Source: Tetrahymena elliotti 4EA (lineage: Eukaryota; Ciliophora; Oligohymenophorea; Hymenostomatida; Tetrahymenidae). From it: DNA of 64,000 nt. Positions within the stretch are counted from its first letter, which is position 1. Each line of letters starts with the position of its first letter. The notes below the pieces were generated by a model, which was not told the origin of the DNA, ran no database searches, and worked only from the letters and a program-made list of their open reading frames with translations. Positions 1 through 13,707 of this stretch are shown piece after piece. The stretch is from the NCBI GenBank assembly GCA_000231825.2, contig JH720352.1, forward strand, positions 10,161-74,160. Direction: 5' to 3'. A program made the position numbers and the translations under genes.

Positions 1-1747
1 GACTATTTGTTGGTAATAGTGAATTCTTATTTGATTAGAAAACTTAATCCTCCTCTACACTTTCTATGATTGTATTATCGTTTTCATAAAATATCTTTGA
101 TTATGTCTAGTCATTGATTGGTAAGCTATATTGATTTTAGTTATCATCATTAAAAATCTCTTTGTTAGTTTCTAGTTATTATTTAGTTTTATTTTAGGTC
201 AAACCAAATGGGCTTTATTCATGCGAATATTTATTTTCTTCATCATTGAAAATTTCATTCTATTCTTAATTTTAAGTGTAATCATGTGTGCTATTGGTTG
301 GTAAAATTGAATCCTAATTTTATTAGAAAACTTAATCTTCAGCTAAAGGCAATTAGTTAATATTATTTTAATTTTAATCATGAGTTTTATCTAAGATGTT
401 TTCCTCAATAAAATTTTTGCTTTTATCATTTTCCTTTTTTAATTCACTTAAAATATTGATATCATTAGAATTGACTTATTCTAATTCATCAGATTGTAAA
501 AATCCTTAATTTTGCAGACTTTAATCAGATTCATCTTTCTCATTTTCAGTTTGACTAAAATCTTAATTTGAATTTTTAACATGAGATATTAAATCTAAAT
601 TGTCTTTTTCATAGCTCTAATACAATTATTAAATTGTTTGATTTGCGTCATTACAGTTTTGTTATTAAAGTTCATCTTATTCCTTTTTCAATTAGTCGTC
701 AATTAATAAATTTAATTGACTATCTATACCTATTTAGGTTAATTAATTTTTTTAATTACCTTGCTCATTATTGTCTTTACCTGGGAGAGAAGACTAATCA
801 AAATGATAATCTGAATTGGGCTATTATTATTCAACATTTATCTCATTATTTAATTAACTTTCAGGTACTTATTGTTAATTGTTTTCTGTAGATTAAAGAA
901 ATTCATAATCACTCTTATCATATAAGTCTACATATACATTTTACTAAATATATGAGGGCTAAGGTGAACTTTATTCCTAATGATTTTATTACTCGCCTCT
1001 TGATTCTTAATTTAATGTAAAATCTTGACTTTACTCTAAAAAATAACTTTTTTTATGTTCCTAAATTTTGAAATTGTCTTCTGAAAGGAATGTCTTCATT
1101 TAGCTTTAATTATTACTACTGATTGATTATATATGTTAACTAGGAACTAAACCAGATGAGCTAAATTGCTTAAATTCATCATTAGAGTAATATTAATAGG
1201 AGTTTGAGGATAATGGGACGACATATTGTTGTTATTATTGTTTGTTGCTTTGTTTTATTTAAATCAAATTTCAAGATTTAAAATAAAAAATATTTATTTT
1301 AATTTACTTATTTTAGGCATAAAACTTTGAAGAATCATAGCCATCCTTTAATTCTTCTTATTCTTCTTCCTCTTCTTATTGCTATTTTTATTCTTCTAAT
1401 TTTTTCTAGCCTTCTCTTAAATACCTATAAAAAACAAAAAGTTTTTTCAATCACTAATTTAAAATATAAGCTATTTACCAATTTTGCTTATTTTAAGGCT
1501 CAGAATCCTCCTAATTTGAATTAAAATTAGAAAATCGAGGATTTTCTGATTAGTTATTCTTATTTTAATTAGATTATGCTCCTTCACATTAAAAGCTCTG
1601 CAACTTATCATCACTCCTTTAAAATATTAGAATTTAGGATAATTTAAATTAAAATATTTTACTTCTTCTCTAAGGATTAGTCACTATTGGATTAGCGAAG
1701 CTCTTAATAGGAACTAAATTGCTACTAGGATTAAATTTCTTGCCCAT
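1..1747 (-). CDS. Gln/Asn-rich protein with internal repeats, C-terminus off the window
   Basis: Unrecognised protein, read with TAA/TAG as Gln. It starts at the ATG at 1747 (MGKKFNPSSNLVPIKSF) and stays open to the left edge, so the C-terminus is missing. Two introns are needed: 1425-1478 (GTA...TAG, 54 bases) and about 1248-1307 (GTA...AAG; the acceptor is less certain). The sequence is very rich in Gln, Asn, Glu, Asp and Ser, with a poly-Gln/Glu tract near residue 120 and no visible membrane segment or domain. Near the left edge an element ending EEDQVFQSNKNSLLPTNS recurs as AEDQVFQQNQDSILPTNS, and an EIFNDD/EIFNDE element also occurs twice, so the protein carries degenerate internal repeats. 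It is probably disordered and may be regulatory or a scaffold, but no function can be assigned. That it is coding is fairly sure: the frame holds over 1.7 kb across two introns. Confidence 0.7.
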
Positions 1748-3639
1748 TTTGCTTTAAATTTTGCTAATTAAACCTAATAAAAAGATATAAAAATAAAAAA
1801 ATGTATTTGAAAAAGGAAATTTACAGCTACTATTAATAATATGAGATAATTTATTATTATTATATCTCTTCTAAAAGACTGGTATATTTGTCCATTTGAT
1901 CCTTATTCTTGTGAATCTTTATTTTTTACTTTTCACTTCCATTTTAAATGGTTCTTCTCATTTGTATGTGAGAATTTTTTTAATCTTGGTTTTCTTTCAT
2001 TTCAGCTATTTTTATTTAACATTCTTTCAAAAAATAGTACATAAATGGAAGAAACAAAGCTTACTCTAGGATACTTTTTTATCTTCTTAAAGCTTTTTGT
2101 TTTTTTGTTACAAAATTGATGCTTGTATACTCAAATATTATTCTTAATAAAATGAATTTATATATATTTATCCAACTGATGTCGTGTTTTCGCTTTACTA
2201 CTCTAAAAGGCTGTATAAGGACTAAACGATTAAATCAATATTCATTTTATTAATCTATTTTAAATCATTTTTAAAAGAGACTTCTGAATTCATACTTTCT
2301 TTTCTTTTGTCTTATTCCATTTATCCTAATCTAATTATTTATTTATTATTAATTAATTATTACTTTTATTCTTTGATAAATATTCTAACAAATATATAAG
2401 AAAAACTTGATTTTCCTCTTTAAATGCCAATCATGATTCTCCTAATAAATTTTTTTCTGAAAAACAGACAGAATGAAAAAGAAGTTTTTCGCACCTCTAA
2501 TTAAGATTCTAAGATTTATTTTAAAAAAAATTCTTTTATTTATTAAAATGTATTCAGCCATTTATTTTTTAAAATTTAATTAGAATTTTAAATTTTAGCA
2601 AAATAAAATGCTGAAATGATATTATTTAAATCTTTTTATTTTTGTTTCACAATTTCGACATGTAAAATTAAGATCATATTCATACAAAAAAAATAGTTAA
2701 TTTACATAAATATGAGGCATAATCGTATATATATGGGTTTTAATATCTAATATTATTTGTAAATAAATATTATAAGAGTCTCAAATAAATTCCTCTTAGC
2801 AATAGAGATGACAAGTAAAATTAAGAATTAAGATTAAACCTCAAAAAAAAATTATTTTTAATAAATTAATACTTGAATTTAGTTATCATCACTATTTATT
2901 CAAGATTTTATTTAATTAAATAATTTATTAAAATTCTAATTTCAAATTAGAATAAATTTTAATAAATTAAGAACAGATAATGTAACTCCATAAAGAATCG
3001 TTTCAATTTGATTGAACATAAATAATAATTATTAAAATCTATCTTTTCTATATTATATACATGGATAGATAAAGCATTTTGGTAAACATTTTAATTTAAT
3101 TTTATAAAAACATTTAGTAATTTAAATTCATCTAAATCCAATATTTTTTTTACAATTTTACTTAACTAAAAATAAAAGTTTTATAAAATGATTTATTTAT
3201 TGTTTGTTTAATAATAATTTAAAATTGAAACAAAAAGATAAAAACACAATAAACAGCTTGATTCCTAAGTGGATGCTCTTAAAATGGATCAACATATGAA
3301 ACACTGGAAGAACTTTTTTTCTTTTCTTAAGGAATTCAAATTTTTAGCTAAAATTTTCGTTTTTAAATTTGATTTTTCATACAAGTAAAAAAAAGGAATT
3401 ATGGATTAGAATATGATGAAAATTTTGATAGATAAACACACTCTTTTGAAATTTTTTAACAGAAAATTAGCTCGTGAGAGGGGATACTTAATAATTCGAG
3501 ATCAAATTTCAAAAATATTGTGTTAGGAAAGATTTTATATAAATTTGCTTAGATATTTATTATCCGTATATTGATAATTAATAAAAAAATAGATATATAC
3601 ACTCAAACAAAAATATTGATAAATAAAAAAGATTGTCAA
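1748..3639. other. intergenic, no gene seen
   Basis: About 1.9 kb of AT-rich DNA between two divergently transcribed genes. It must hold both promoters and 5' UTRs, but I recognise no defined element. Short open stretches (for example from the ATG at 2045) end within about 25 codons and have no support. Confidence 0.6.
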
Positions 3640-6090
3640 ATGTTAGAGAGCACAGCGACCCCTATGTCTTTAAAGAACCGCCATAAACCTGGGCTAAGCA
3701 TATTAAACTAGATTAAAATGAATGATAACTCAATGGACTAATTAAGTAGACAAGGAAGGCAGTCAAATAACCAAAATTTTGAAATAAATAAAGGAAATAG
3801 TCTTCAATACTTAAAGGAATTGAGCGCTTAAAAGAATTTAGATTTTACAAATTTAAACAAAAAAGAGGGAGGGGATAAAAGGGTTACATGGAGTCCTTTT
3901 ATCACTTAGAATAGCTTGATTCACAATAAGAGAGATCATAAAAGCGATGCTGCTTCTGATCATATTCTTAGTAATAAGGAAAATTATTAAAACCTAATGA
4001 ATAATAACAAAAATGATGCCCAAGAATTTATTTAATAAGCTATTAAATAAAAGCAAAAGAACAGAGTTACTTTCAAAGATGAGATTTTAGAAACAGAAAA
4101 ATTGATTTAAAATAAATTTCAAGCTTCTAAAACCTCGCAATAATAAAAGCAAATATCCACTTAATAAAGTTATCCAGAATTGTTTAAAAACTACTCACAA
4201 AAACTAGATAGGTATTAGCATTATTAGCAACCTCAATATTAAAATTAAGAAATTTTCCATGAAAATATTGAAAAATCTTACATCTAAAACCATGAATAAA
4301 GCCCAGAATGGAATTCAGATGCCCTTTAAATAGCTAAGCAATCAATTAAAAAGAATTAGATTTTCACTAAAGCAAAATATATCAGTTTGAGCTTTACATT
4401 TGCTGTTGCTATAGTATTATTTAGCAGTTTGTTTATCAGTTTTAAATCACTTAAGCTATTTAAAATATTTGTGCTTATTGGAGCTATTATCAGTGTCAGA
4501 ACTTTGGTTTATGAAGGTAATTTTAATAAAAAATTAAAATTTGAATTAGATTAAAATGCTTATGAAATTGTATAATACAATATTTTGAACCATTTTTGTA
4601 TTTTTTAGAGCAATTTTAGAATATGATGAAAGATCTTGGTTTGAAAGACTTAGGAATATTAGCTTCTATAGCTATAATAGAGTTCTTTTGTATGATGGGG
4701 TTTGCTACAGAAATATTTGCTGCCATTATTCCATCACACATTCAAATGTAAAATTATATATTAATTATGAAATTAAAAATATATTTTATCATTTATCTTA
4801 AATAGAGAGATATTTTGGGTAGTTCCAAGTGGATTCTTAGCTTTAACAGAAACAATAATGTATTGGAAGAAGAGTTAATAAAATAAAATAAATGAAGAAT
4901 TCTTGAACATTAAGTGCAATACATTTGAAATTCTAAAGGATAGCTTAAAATCTTACTTCTAAAGCTTTTAGTTTTTAAAAGATATTTTTCTTTAAGCTGT
5001 TTCAAGTGCTTTGATTGTTACATGCTGCTATTATTCTAAAATATATTATCATGAATAATTCTTAATGTAAAGTCATTACATGAAAAAGGAAAGCTTGTTG
5101 CTTATGAATAATTTTCCAGAAATTTTGCTTGATGAATATTACATCTACATCATTTCTATTTCTATTCTTGTCAAGATGATAGTATAATTTTCTTTGAACT
5201 TTAATTATGAACTTATGAGATATTCTGTCGTTGGTTATTTGGGTAATTACATCTGTTTCTAACCTCTCTATACAATAATATTTAAATATCCAGTTGCTTT
5301 TACTGATTTTATTCAAGTAATACACTTTTTAATTCTTTATTTTAAACTCCTCCAAATATTAAATATAAATATTAAAAGCATGAAGCAATGAAATATTGGT
5401 ATGCCTACTAAACAGTCCCATTATCTTAGGTCATAGAAAGAACATAATTTTCTAAAAATTTAACAGAAAATGAAAACAAAGTAATTAATTGAAAAGCTTT
5501 TCTAAGAATTAAAATAAAATAAAATTAAAATAATAGGTCATAGACACAATCTTTGAGTTCATCACAAAAGAAATGAATAATACATTGATTGCTTTAAACT
5601 CAAATGAACAAGAAAGAATTTAAAAGAAAATAGACATCACAAGTTTCTTTATTAAAAATAGGAAAATTTAAATTTTGTTAAAAAAATAAAGATTCCTTCA
5701 ATCAATTTTAAAGTTCACCCTTATGATCATTTCTAACAGTGCAAAAGTTTTTAACTTAAAAGTTGTAGATTTTATTTAAACAACTGCATCCACTCTAGAT
5801 TAACTCATTTAGTTGTTTGAAAAGCAAGGAAATTACTTTACTGCAGAAATAGCTGATATAATTATTTTAAAGAAAGGTAAAATCTTAATTTTAAATCCTA
5901 AAAACAATAAATTTTATTTTTAATTTATTTTAACAAAAAAATAGAAGTTGTATCAAATATTTAGTTCATTTATACTAAAATGAATAGTACTGTTAAAAGT
6001 TAAAATTTAAGTGCCTTAGCTCTTTCAATAATGACAGATTCTAATCATATCTACAATGAGTATGATCTTGACTCAAAATTTATTTGTTGA
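3640..6090 (+). CDS. multi-pass transmembrane protein, about 704 aa, 5 introns
   Basis: Six exons join in frame from ATG 3640 to TGA 6088-6090, with introns at 4517-4608, 4748-4805, 5317-5378, 5481-5536 and 5877-5944. Four end in TAG; the third ends in AAG. Residues 1 to about 240 are polar, Gln/Asn/Lys-rich and probably disordered. From about residue 247 come six or seven hydrophobic segments (the first is SLSFTFAVAIVLFSSLFISF), with short polar loops, followed by a mostly soluble C-terminal part of about 200 residues. I recognise no family motif. Six membrane spans before a soluble tail recalls the nucleoporin Ndc1, but the long N-terminal extension does not fit and I see no diagnostic residues, so I make no assignment. 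Exon structure is well supported because every junction keeps the frame; the function is unknown. Confidence 0.72.
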
Positions 6091-8089
6091 TAAAAAAAAT
6101 GTTTTCTACTTTCAAAAACTGCTTAGCCTTGTTAATAAATAAGCTTAATTTTATCAAATATGCAATAGCGAAGATTACTGATTATCTAACTAACATTTAT
6201 GAGAAATCGATCTTAAACAACCTTTTTCTAATAAAATAGGTTTACATTTATTTTAATTAATATTTTTACATTTTGAATTAAGTTTGTACATTAAACAATT
6301 TAATTTATATTATATTTTTGGTGATAAATTTATCTGATTTATTTGAAAAATTTATAGTATTTTTCTTTATTCATTGCTTATTTATCTTTTAACCTATAAA
6401 TGATTACACATTACATGTATAGGATATATAATTCTTTTATAGATATTTAGATCAAAAAGTGTCACATGTAGGAAATTAGTTCTAAGATAAAATCAATATA
6501 TGAATAACAGATAAATTTTTTAAGAATAAAGAAAGGTTATTTTTAGAAGTCGACATTTCATTCTTTTGATTAAAAGAAATCTTTCAAACGAAATTTATTT
6601 GATATAAAAAAACAGATTCCATGTTGGATTATTTCTTGCTTTTATTGTTTGAATAGCTAAATTGAATTTGGATATATGAATTGTAAAGTTTTATTTTTAT
6701 TTTAAAAAAATAAAATACTAGTCATATTCAATAAAATCTTCGTTTTAGAAAAACTTCAAAATTTTGAATCAGATTAAAATAAATTGTTTTAAAATTTTTA
6801 AACTGCCAAAAAGAAATAAGTATGGGATTTATTGATAATATTTTTTTTAGGTTAATAATAACTTTTAATTTTCAGAATTTCTTAAATTTACAGAATTAGC
6901 TTAATTATTTTGCAAAAATAGTAAATTATAGAAACATCTGAACCTAAAATATAATAAAAAGAAAAAAAAATTATATAATTAGATTATTAATGGACATATT
7001 TCTAAAGTTTTTGTCTTTAAATAGAAATTATTTGATAAGTAAAAAGATTAGAGACTTAATAAATTAAATTGTGGTTTTGAGGTTTTTCTTACATTTTAAT
7101 AAATATTTTTTTGATTAATTATGCGTTTGAATGTGTGTAACATATAGTTTATCAAAGAATTTCTTCAAAAGTAAATTTGTACTTCTAAAATCTGTTTTGA
7201 GATTAAGTATTTAAAATTCTTAGTTCACGATTGAAATTGACATTTAATTGTATACCTCCAATTTATTGTTTTACTGAGAAAGTAAACAAACTTTTTTATT
7301 ACTTAAACATTTACTCTCTAATTGATTAATAATATTCATTACATTTCTTATAGAATCAAGCAGTATCTAATAAATTATTTATATATTTACGTAAGATATC
7401 ATTAAATAGACTTAATAACTTTAAATAATATATCTATACTTTAACTTTATAATTATCTATTTTTATTTCTTTCTTCTTACTTCTTTACTTCTTTTTTCAA
7501 AACTAAAAAGTGGTAATCAATTTTTAATATTTCAAATGAAATTTATTAGAAACCTAAAAATTTTTACTATCCTATGTAAACTTCTTCTGTAAAGAATATT
7601 TACATTTTTGGTATATAAGATTGTAAAATTCATTTTTAGAATTGAATACCTAATTTATAACATAAAAATAAACTATCTATCGTTTTATTAAAGAAATATC
7701 TATCCTTGCTTCTTTATTCTAATTTTTTAACTTCATTTTTTATAGTCCATTAGAGACAAAAAAATTTTAACAACCAAATAGAGTTTTATTCAAAACCCTC
7801 TATTTTTTTAAAAAATAATGTAATGTATATTTGTCTAGAAAGCAATAAAAAAATAATTTTTTTATATTGATTATTCTTCTTTTTTTTAGAGAAAACTTAT
7901 ATTTGAAGACTAAATTTACTATCAAAAAAACCTCGTTTTTAAAAAAATGGTTACCAAATTTTTTAGATTATTTTATAAATAATAATAGTAAAAAAATTAA
8001 AAGTCTAATAATTATAATAAAATAGTAGGTTTATTTAGAGAGAATAAGATAATAAATAAATTATACTACAAAATATAATTTCAAATGGA
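6091..8089. other. intergenic, no gene seen
   Basis: Two kilobases of very AT-rich sequence with homopolymer runs. I see no RNA gene, repeat array or reading frame with coding-like composition. A short inverted pair (aaatagag / ctctattt) lies near 7776-7808. Confidence 0.55.
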
Positions 8090-9240
8090 TAAGTAGTATC
8101 TTAAATAAAAAGTTTAATTTCAATGAGTCTACGAATAGACATTCAAAATCAAAATACAATCGCATTATTAAATAATTATTGATAATACCCTCTTGTTAAT
8201 AGTAATTAAAAATCTTTATCTAGTAAATTCCAACTCTTTTCTTACTTCTAACAGCTAAAAATAATCAATTTTCATCAGCAGAAAAAGCTATAAAAATCCT
8301 ATCTAAAACAATTTATCAATAATGTTTACAAATTTACATCTGAGATATTAAAACATGTAATAATGACTTAAATTTAAATTATTCATCTTCAAATTTTCAA
8401 GATGTTCTTTGGCTTGCTATACTTCTAAAATGCTATTTTAAATACATAGCTTTTGTGATAAATTTTCAAAAAATGAATGCAAATTTACGCTAGTCTAAAT
8501 TTTTAAGCCATTTTACAGCACAGATTAGCTTCGCTTCATCATTTTTATTTTAAAGAACACTTTTTAGAGGAGGGTAACAATATCTATAAGTTTAAAATGA
8601 ATTGTTTCAAAAATAAATCATCAACACCTTAACTAAAAAAATTTGTATCGCTAATAAGGGGAGGAATAAAATAGTCGAATATTGAGATAAAAAAGGTATC
8701 ATTACCATTTATGAAAAAGAATGGAATGCGTTAAGAACCAAATTAATTGTTTATATTTAATTGAATTTTTAGAACCACTACATCTGGTTATAATTTTGAA
8801 ATAATTCAGTATTTGTTTGATAGGATTATTATATACACTAAATAGATAAAAATAATTAGATTAGTATCTTTAGTAACACATTTAATTTAAACCCTCCCAG
8901 TATTCTATCAGGAAAATTAATTTGTATGAATATCAAATACACTTTTATTAATTTGGATGATCTTATTAAAATCATCAGATCATCATTGATCAAACATTTT
9001 AACGCAGCAATTTTATCTTTCAAATTTTTAATATTGCGTTTAATTCAGTTCATTTTCACTGGCCAGGTTAAAAGTAATAGTAAATATTATTTTGTATCTT
9101 TACTTTTTTTCTCTTCTTAGTGAAGGAAAATCCTAATGTAAACTGCTCAAGCTAAATTTAATTTGCTGCAATACTATGATTATTAAAATAATGTATCATC
9201 CTTTCTTGAATAAAGTCATCATGAGATGAAATTAAATTGA
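8090..9240 (+). pseudogene. possible decayed protein-coding relic
   Basis: One frame stays readable from about 8090 to 9123 with in-frame TGA only at 8341, 8683, 8797 and 8818, then 9121. The open runs (113 and 100 codons) carry varied residues, for example LWLAILLKCYFKYIAFVINF and ITIYEKEWNALRTKL, and the stretch looks less AT-extreme than its flanks. I recognise no family. With TAA and TAG as sense codons, random AT-rich DNA gives a stop only about every 60-70 codons, so runs of this length can be chance; that limits the claim. A decayed gene is the better reading if the composition difference holds. A live gene using short introns to skip the TGAs is possible, but I found no matching splice sites. 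Confidence 0.25.
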
Positions 9241-9865
9241 AAACCTGCGTAACTTATGATTTAAGATGAAATTTGATAAGTATAAAAATATTCAAATAAT
9301 ATTTCTTTATGTATTCCAGTTTACATTCTTTTTAATTAAATGACAAACAAGGTGGGGCCAGCCAGCAAATATTAAATTGAATTTAGTATCTAAATGAAAT
9401 TAATTTGATAAGAGTTTTTAGATTCTTAGAAATATTGATGACTGACTGATCACAACTTTATAAATATTAAATAATTAATTAATTTAATAACTATAAATAT
9501 AGTATATCCATCTATAAAAACAAAGCTAAATAATAAGCGAGGATTACAACACTATTCAAATAAGACTTAAATATTAATTCTAACTTCTTATCTAACTCAA
9601 AACCATCAAGATCTTTTAAACTTTCGAAAATCTACATTCACTTTACCATCAGAAAAACAAAACATCAAAGATATCTCTAAACAAACAATTAAATTTGAAT
9701 AATCATAAGATTAATTTATTAATTAATTAACTCTACTTTTAATCAACCTACCTACCTGAATCAAAAGACAATCAAATCTTTTATTTACATCTAAATTTTA
9801 GAATCTTTTAAAGAACAACATCATACATCTTTTATTGATAGAAATACAATTTTGATAAAATAATT
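9241..9865. other. intergenic, upstream of the CCCH gene
   Basis: AT-rich, with palindromic attaattaatt stretches near 9468-9483 and 9715-9730. It presumably carries the promoter and leader of the zinc-finger gene at 9866. No defined element seen. Confidence 0.5.
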
Positions 9866-10663
9866 ATGAACAGAAACAGTGGAAATTTTGTCGAAGCTTA
9901 TTACTATTATGAAAATAACAATGCTTCAACCTATTCTAACTCTACAATTGACAGCGATGATTAAACTGAAAGAAGAAGAATGAATTCTTCTCCCACACTT
10001 GCTGCTTTAAATGCACAATAATACCCCTTTGGTTACTTAAATTTATCAGAACTTTAAGCTAAGCATGCTCTAGCCTCTGCTAATAGCTACTTAATTAACT
10101 AAAATAATAGCTCTTCATAGAGTAATATGAATATTTCTACTATGACAACATAAAATGACATTAGAAATAATAATATTTAGTGTTCTATTAAGTAAGAAGA
10201 CCTTAACGATGGACAAAAGTCACCAGATAATGGTAAAAAATAAACTGATTAAACTAAATATAAAACTGAACTCTGCAATACATTTACTTTGACAGGTCAT
10301 TGTGATTATGGAACTAAATGTAGATTTGCTCATGGTAAGGAAGAACTTTAAAAGAAACCAACTGTAGCTGCTAACAATTTTAGAACAAAGTACTGCAAGG
10401 CCTTCCATGAAAAGATGTATTGTCCCTATGGACAGAGATGCCATTTTTTGCATGATGTGCGTTCTGTTATTTAGATATAAAGCAAAAAAGTATACCAAAA
10501 AAAATTAAATTTAGATTAAAGCTTATTACAAAAGAATAACAACTAAAAATAAACCTCTCGTTTACCTATTTTCAATTACATATGCTCAAATAATAGTTTA
10601 TTTGCTAATTCAACAGCTAAATCATCTTTTGCAGCAGAGAATAAGGAAAGACTTAACTTCTGA
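9866..10663 (+). CDS. tandem CCCH zinc-finger (TIS11/ZFP36-type) RNA-binding protein, 265 aa
   Basis: Intronless frame from ATG 9866 to TGA 10661-10663. Two CCCH fingers are explicit. Finger 1 has C137, C146, C152 and H156 (spacing C-x8-C-x5-C-x3-H) in YKTELCNTF...CRFAHG. Finger 2 has C177, C186, C192 and H196 with the same spacing in RTKYCKAF...CHFLHD. The lead-in K(Y)KTELC and the 20-residue linker match TIS11/tristetraprolin-type tandem fingers, which bind AU-rich elements in mRNA 3' UTRs and control mRNA decay or translation. The flanks are Asn/Ser/Gln-rich and likely disordered. Family membership is seen in the sequence; the target RNAs and cellular role are inferred from the family. In an AT-rich genome, specificity could depend on context outside the fingers. 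Confidence 0.92.
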
Positions 10664-11625
10664 GAAAACAAACCCACTTAGAAACAAACATTTTTGAATG
10701 AAAAAATCAAATTAAAAGAAAAATAAATCTAAGTTAAGTCATAAGTATTTGGATTTTTCAAATAAATTAATGAAATTAATGATAAAAGTTTGTTGATCTA
10801 AAAATAAACCAACATATATTAAAACTAATCAACTAAAAACATAATCTAGGTTTGTTTACTCCTAACCAAAATAAATTTAAATAAACTCACCTTTAATTTA
10901 CCTTTAACAAAATATTATTTATTTATTTAACTACTATTTATTTTCTTTGTAACAAATATTTATTAAAGTAAAAGATTTTCTTTATCTATTTAAACTTTAC
11001 TTCATTTACTTCAAAAAAATTATTTTTATTAAAATAAATTATTTTTTTGCTTTTTGTTTCCTATTAATGAGCAATAATTAAAAGCAATATTATTCATATT
11101 ATACTCCACATCAATTAAATTATTGATCATAATATCTATTTTATCTAATACAATTTATTTAATCTTTAATGATTGATAACTAAACAACAATATTCTTCTA
11201 CTTAAAAAGCAAAAATAAACTTTTTCTTCATCTTTTTAAATGTAATTTCTTAATTTACTTGAAAAAATAATTTTTATTATTTATTTTTCATCTCCTTTTA
11301 ATATGAAAATTATTGCTTTTAACAATACTAGTAGGACATAAAACTGTAAATCAAAATTCTTGCCCATAAAATCTATTTTATTTTTAAAATTATTTATTTA
11401 AGCATTAATGCTTAGCAGTTTCTAAAAAGATAAAGAAAAGAAAATAAATAAATAAAATAGAGATTATTTGTTAAGTAAGTATATTTAAGACAATGTGCTT
11501 TATTAATTTATAATTAAACAAAACAAAAGAAAGATTAATGATCAAATAAGTAAAAGTTCTGAATAACCTTTGACATTTTTTCATTAGTAATCATCAATCT
11601 ATCTATCTCTCAATCTATAAATCTA
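10664..11625. other. intergenic between convergent genes
   Basis: About 960 bases of AT-rich DNA between the 3' ends of the CCCH gene (plus) and the coiled-coil gene (minus). No gene or repeat array; near 11590-11625 there is a short run of atct-type simple repeat. Confidence 0.55.
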
Positions 11626-12807
11626 TCAGAAGTTTTCTTTTTTGATCTTTAACTTTTAGATTTCTGGATTCATGTTTAAAAACATTTTTATTTCAAGTTA
11701 TTTTATTTCATAATAACTTTGTATTTGTTTTTTCTAAGCTAATAGCATTTCATAATCAATGTTTTTCTTTTTCTAATAGGCTGTATCAAGTTTTTTTTTC
11801 ATTGACTCATATTCATCTTCTTCTCCACTAGAAATAACTATGTCTACTAAACAATTTTGATTTGATTAGATATCTTGATTATTTTTTTGATCTGAAATAT
11901 TATTATTTATTGTGTTCTTCTTTTATTTCTTGTTGGTGTTTTCTAAAATTTATTATTTAAAATTTTTTTTTACTAGTATTTTACTTTTATTTTCTTTTAC
12001 TTATACATCTCTTTCAACTTTAATATTTTTCTCATTAATCTGATCTTCTTGAAAACTTCTACTGACTTTAGGTTTTTCTAAAATTGGTATTCCAATATTT
12101 TATTTTTCTGAAATATTTTATTGCTTTAAAATTTCTTAATTTTCATTTTAGCGATTCTATTTTTATTTTTGATATTATTCATATTATTACTCTTACAATT
12201 AGTTATGTTATTAATTTTCAAAATGGTAGGACTTTTAAATACTTTAGTTTAAGGGTATTTACGCTACCTTTTCATTTGAAAAATTTTATTGTTAAGGAAA
12301 ACTCTGATAATCATTTATTTTCATCTAATTTTATTGATTATCAATAGATTTTAGTTGATCACTTTATATAAAGTGGCACATAAAAAAATTACCTTTTCTT
12401 TATGATTTATTATCAAGATTGATTTATTTTATTAGTCTTAATGTAAAACCACTTAATTTTTTGTTTTTATTTAAATCATTAAAATTATTTTCACTTATCT
12501 TTTTTTCAGCATAAGCTATATCTTTAATGTATTTATTCCTTGCTCTTCCTAATTTAAGCTATGTAAATAAATCATCAAATTACCATCTTTAGTTTTTACC
12601 AACTAAAAAGGCTGAGTTGTGCTCGATTTTATCACACTCAAATATTATTTCCGAGAATAAATGATATTAATCTAAATTCTAGTTTATATTGTTAAATTAT
12701 TAATGATAAAAGTTGTACATTTAGTTTTCTTGTTCAGTTTTATCTATCTCTTTGCAATCATAATTTATTATGAAGTATTCTATTTTTTAAGACTAGTTTT
12801 TGTACAT
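11626..12807 (-). CDS. charged, Gln-rich coiled-coil-like protein, 393 aa
   Basis: Single open frame from ATG 12807 to TGA 11626-11628, no intron needed. An in-frame TGA lies shortly upstream of the ATG, which fixes the start. Residues 1 to about 130 (MYKNQSQKIEYFIINYDCKE onward) look globular and include FLVGKNQRWQFDDLFTQLKL. The middle is a long Gln/Asn/Lys/Glu tract. The C-terminal about 70 residues (from EDEYESMKKKLDTAYQKKK) have a heptad-like charged pattern suggesting a coiled coil. No membrane segment and no recognised domain. Convergent with the CCCH gene. Coding status is supported by length and by the amphipathic C-terminus; the function is unknown. Confidence 0.65.
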
Positions 12808-13707
12808 TTCTTCTTTCCTCAATAATTACGCTTGATTTCAATATGTTTTTACTTAAATTATTATTTTTTTTGAAGACTCAATCAATTAGAATTTTTGAAT
12901 TGAAATTTAATTAAAACTAATAAAAGAGTTTTATTTTAATTGATTTATTAATAACAAGAAAATATTCGATTTTTATTGTTTAAAAAGAATAGAAAAATTA
13001 AAGAATTTTATATTTTTATGCATCAAAAATAATAGGAAAATATTTGTTTTGAAGATTATAATTTTAAATAATTAAAATAATTGCGGGATTTACTGAAACA
13101 TAAAAGCTTGTTTATATTCAATTAATAATAATACCATCTCCATTGAATAAATTTATTTTTAAATAAAAAAAATATTCATTTAAATTATTAAAATTATTTC
13201 AATTTCTTTTTTCTTTTTTCAATTAAAATTGTTATTTTCTTATTAGAATTTAATTGCATTCTTACATAATTGGGATAATTTATGTTTATTCATAATAATT
13301 GCTGCAAATTTATTGATTCTGTACAATTTTAGTAACAAACTCGGTAATAGAATATTGACTTACATATATAATAGATGCTTACTTTCATATATAAATAACA
13401 AAATTTTTTTACTAATTGTAATGTTTTTTCCTTCTATTTTGCACCTAACATTCTTTATTTCTTACCCATAGCTAGCTCTGATTTATAAATATTTATCTAT
13501 TTGCTTTGAGAAAGTAAGTTTTTATTTTCTGTGTAATAATATCAGACAATTTGTTAAATTTAGAAGCTTTTTTTATTTTCCAAATGCAGAACTATTTAAA
13601 AAAAATAACTTTATTGTTTTCTTGTAATTTTTTTACGTTAATAGCAAATCAAAAATAAAATAAATATATTTTTTTTTTTAATACAAATATAAAATAAAGT
13701 TTTCATT
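12808..13707. other. intergenic, no gene seen
   Basis: Nine hundred bases of AT-rich DNA between two minus-strand genes: downstream of the two-TM gene and upstream of the coiled-coil gene. Nothing recognisable. Confidence 0.55.

Noticed and set aside
634..1524. Plus-strand frames at 634-891 and 1327-1524
   Set aside because: Shadows of the minus-strand Gln-rich gene, which is open across the whole region with ciliate code.
3640..6090. Assignment as nucleoporin Ndc1
   Set aside because: Only the number of membrane spans fits; the long disordered N-terminus and lack of recognised motifs do not support it.
8090..9123. TGA read as tryptophan as a local code change
   Set aside because: All well-supported genes in the window end at TGA, so TGA is a normal stop here.
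10220..10498. Minus-strand 92-codon frame
   Set aside because: Antisense to the CCCH zinc fingers, which are unambiguous on the plus strand.
12084..12347. Plus-strand 87-codon frame
   Set aside because: Antisense to the coiled-coil gene at 11626-12807.
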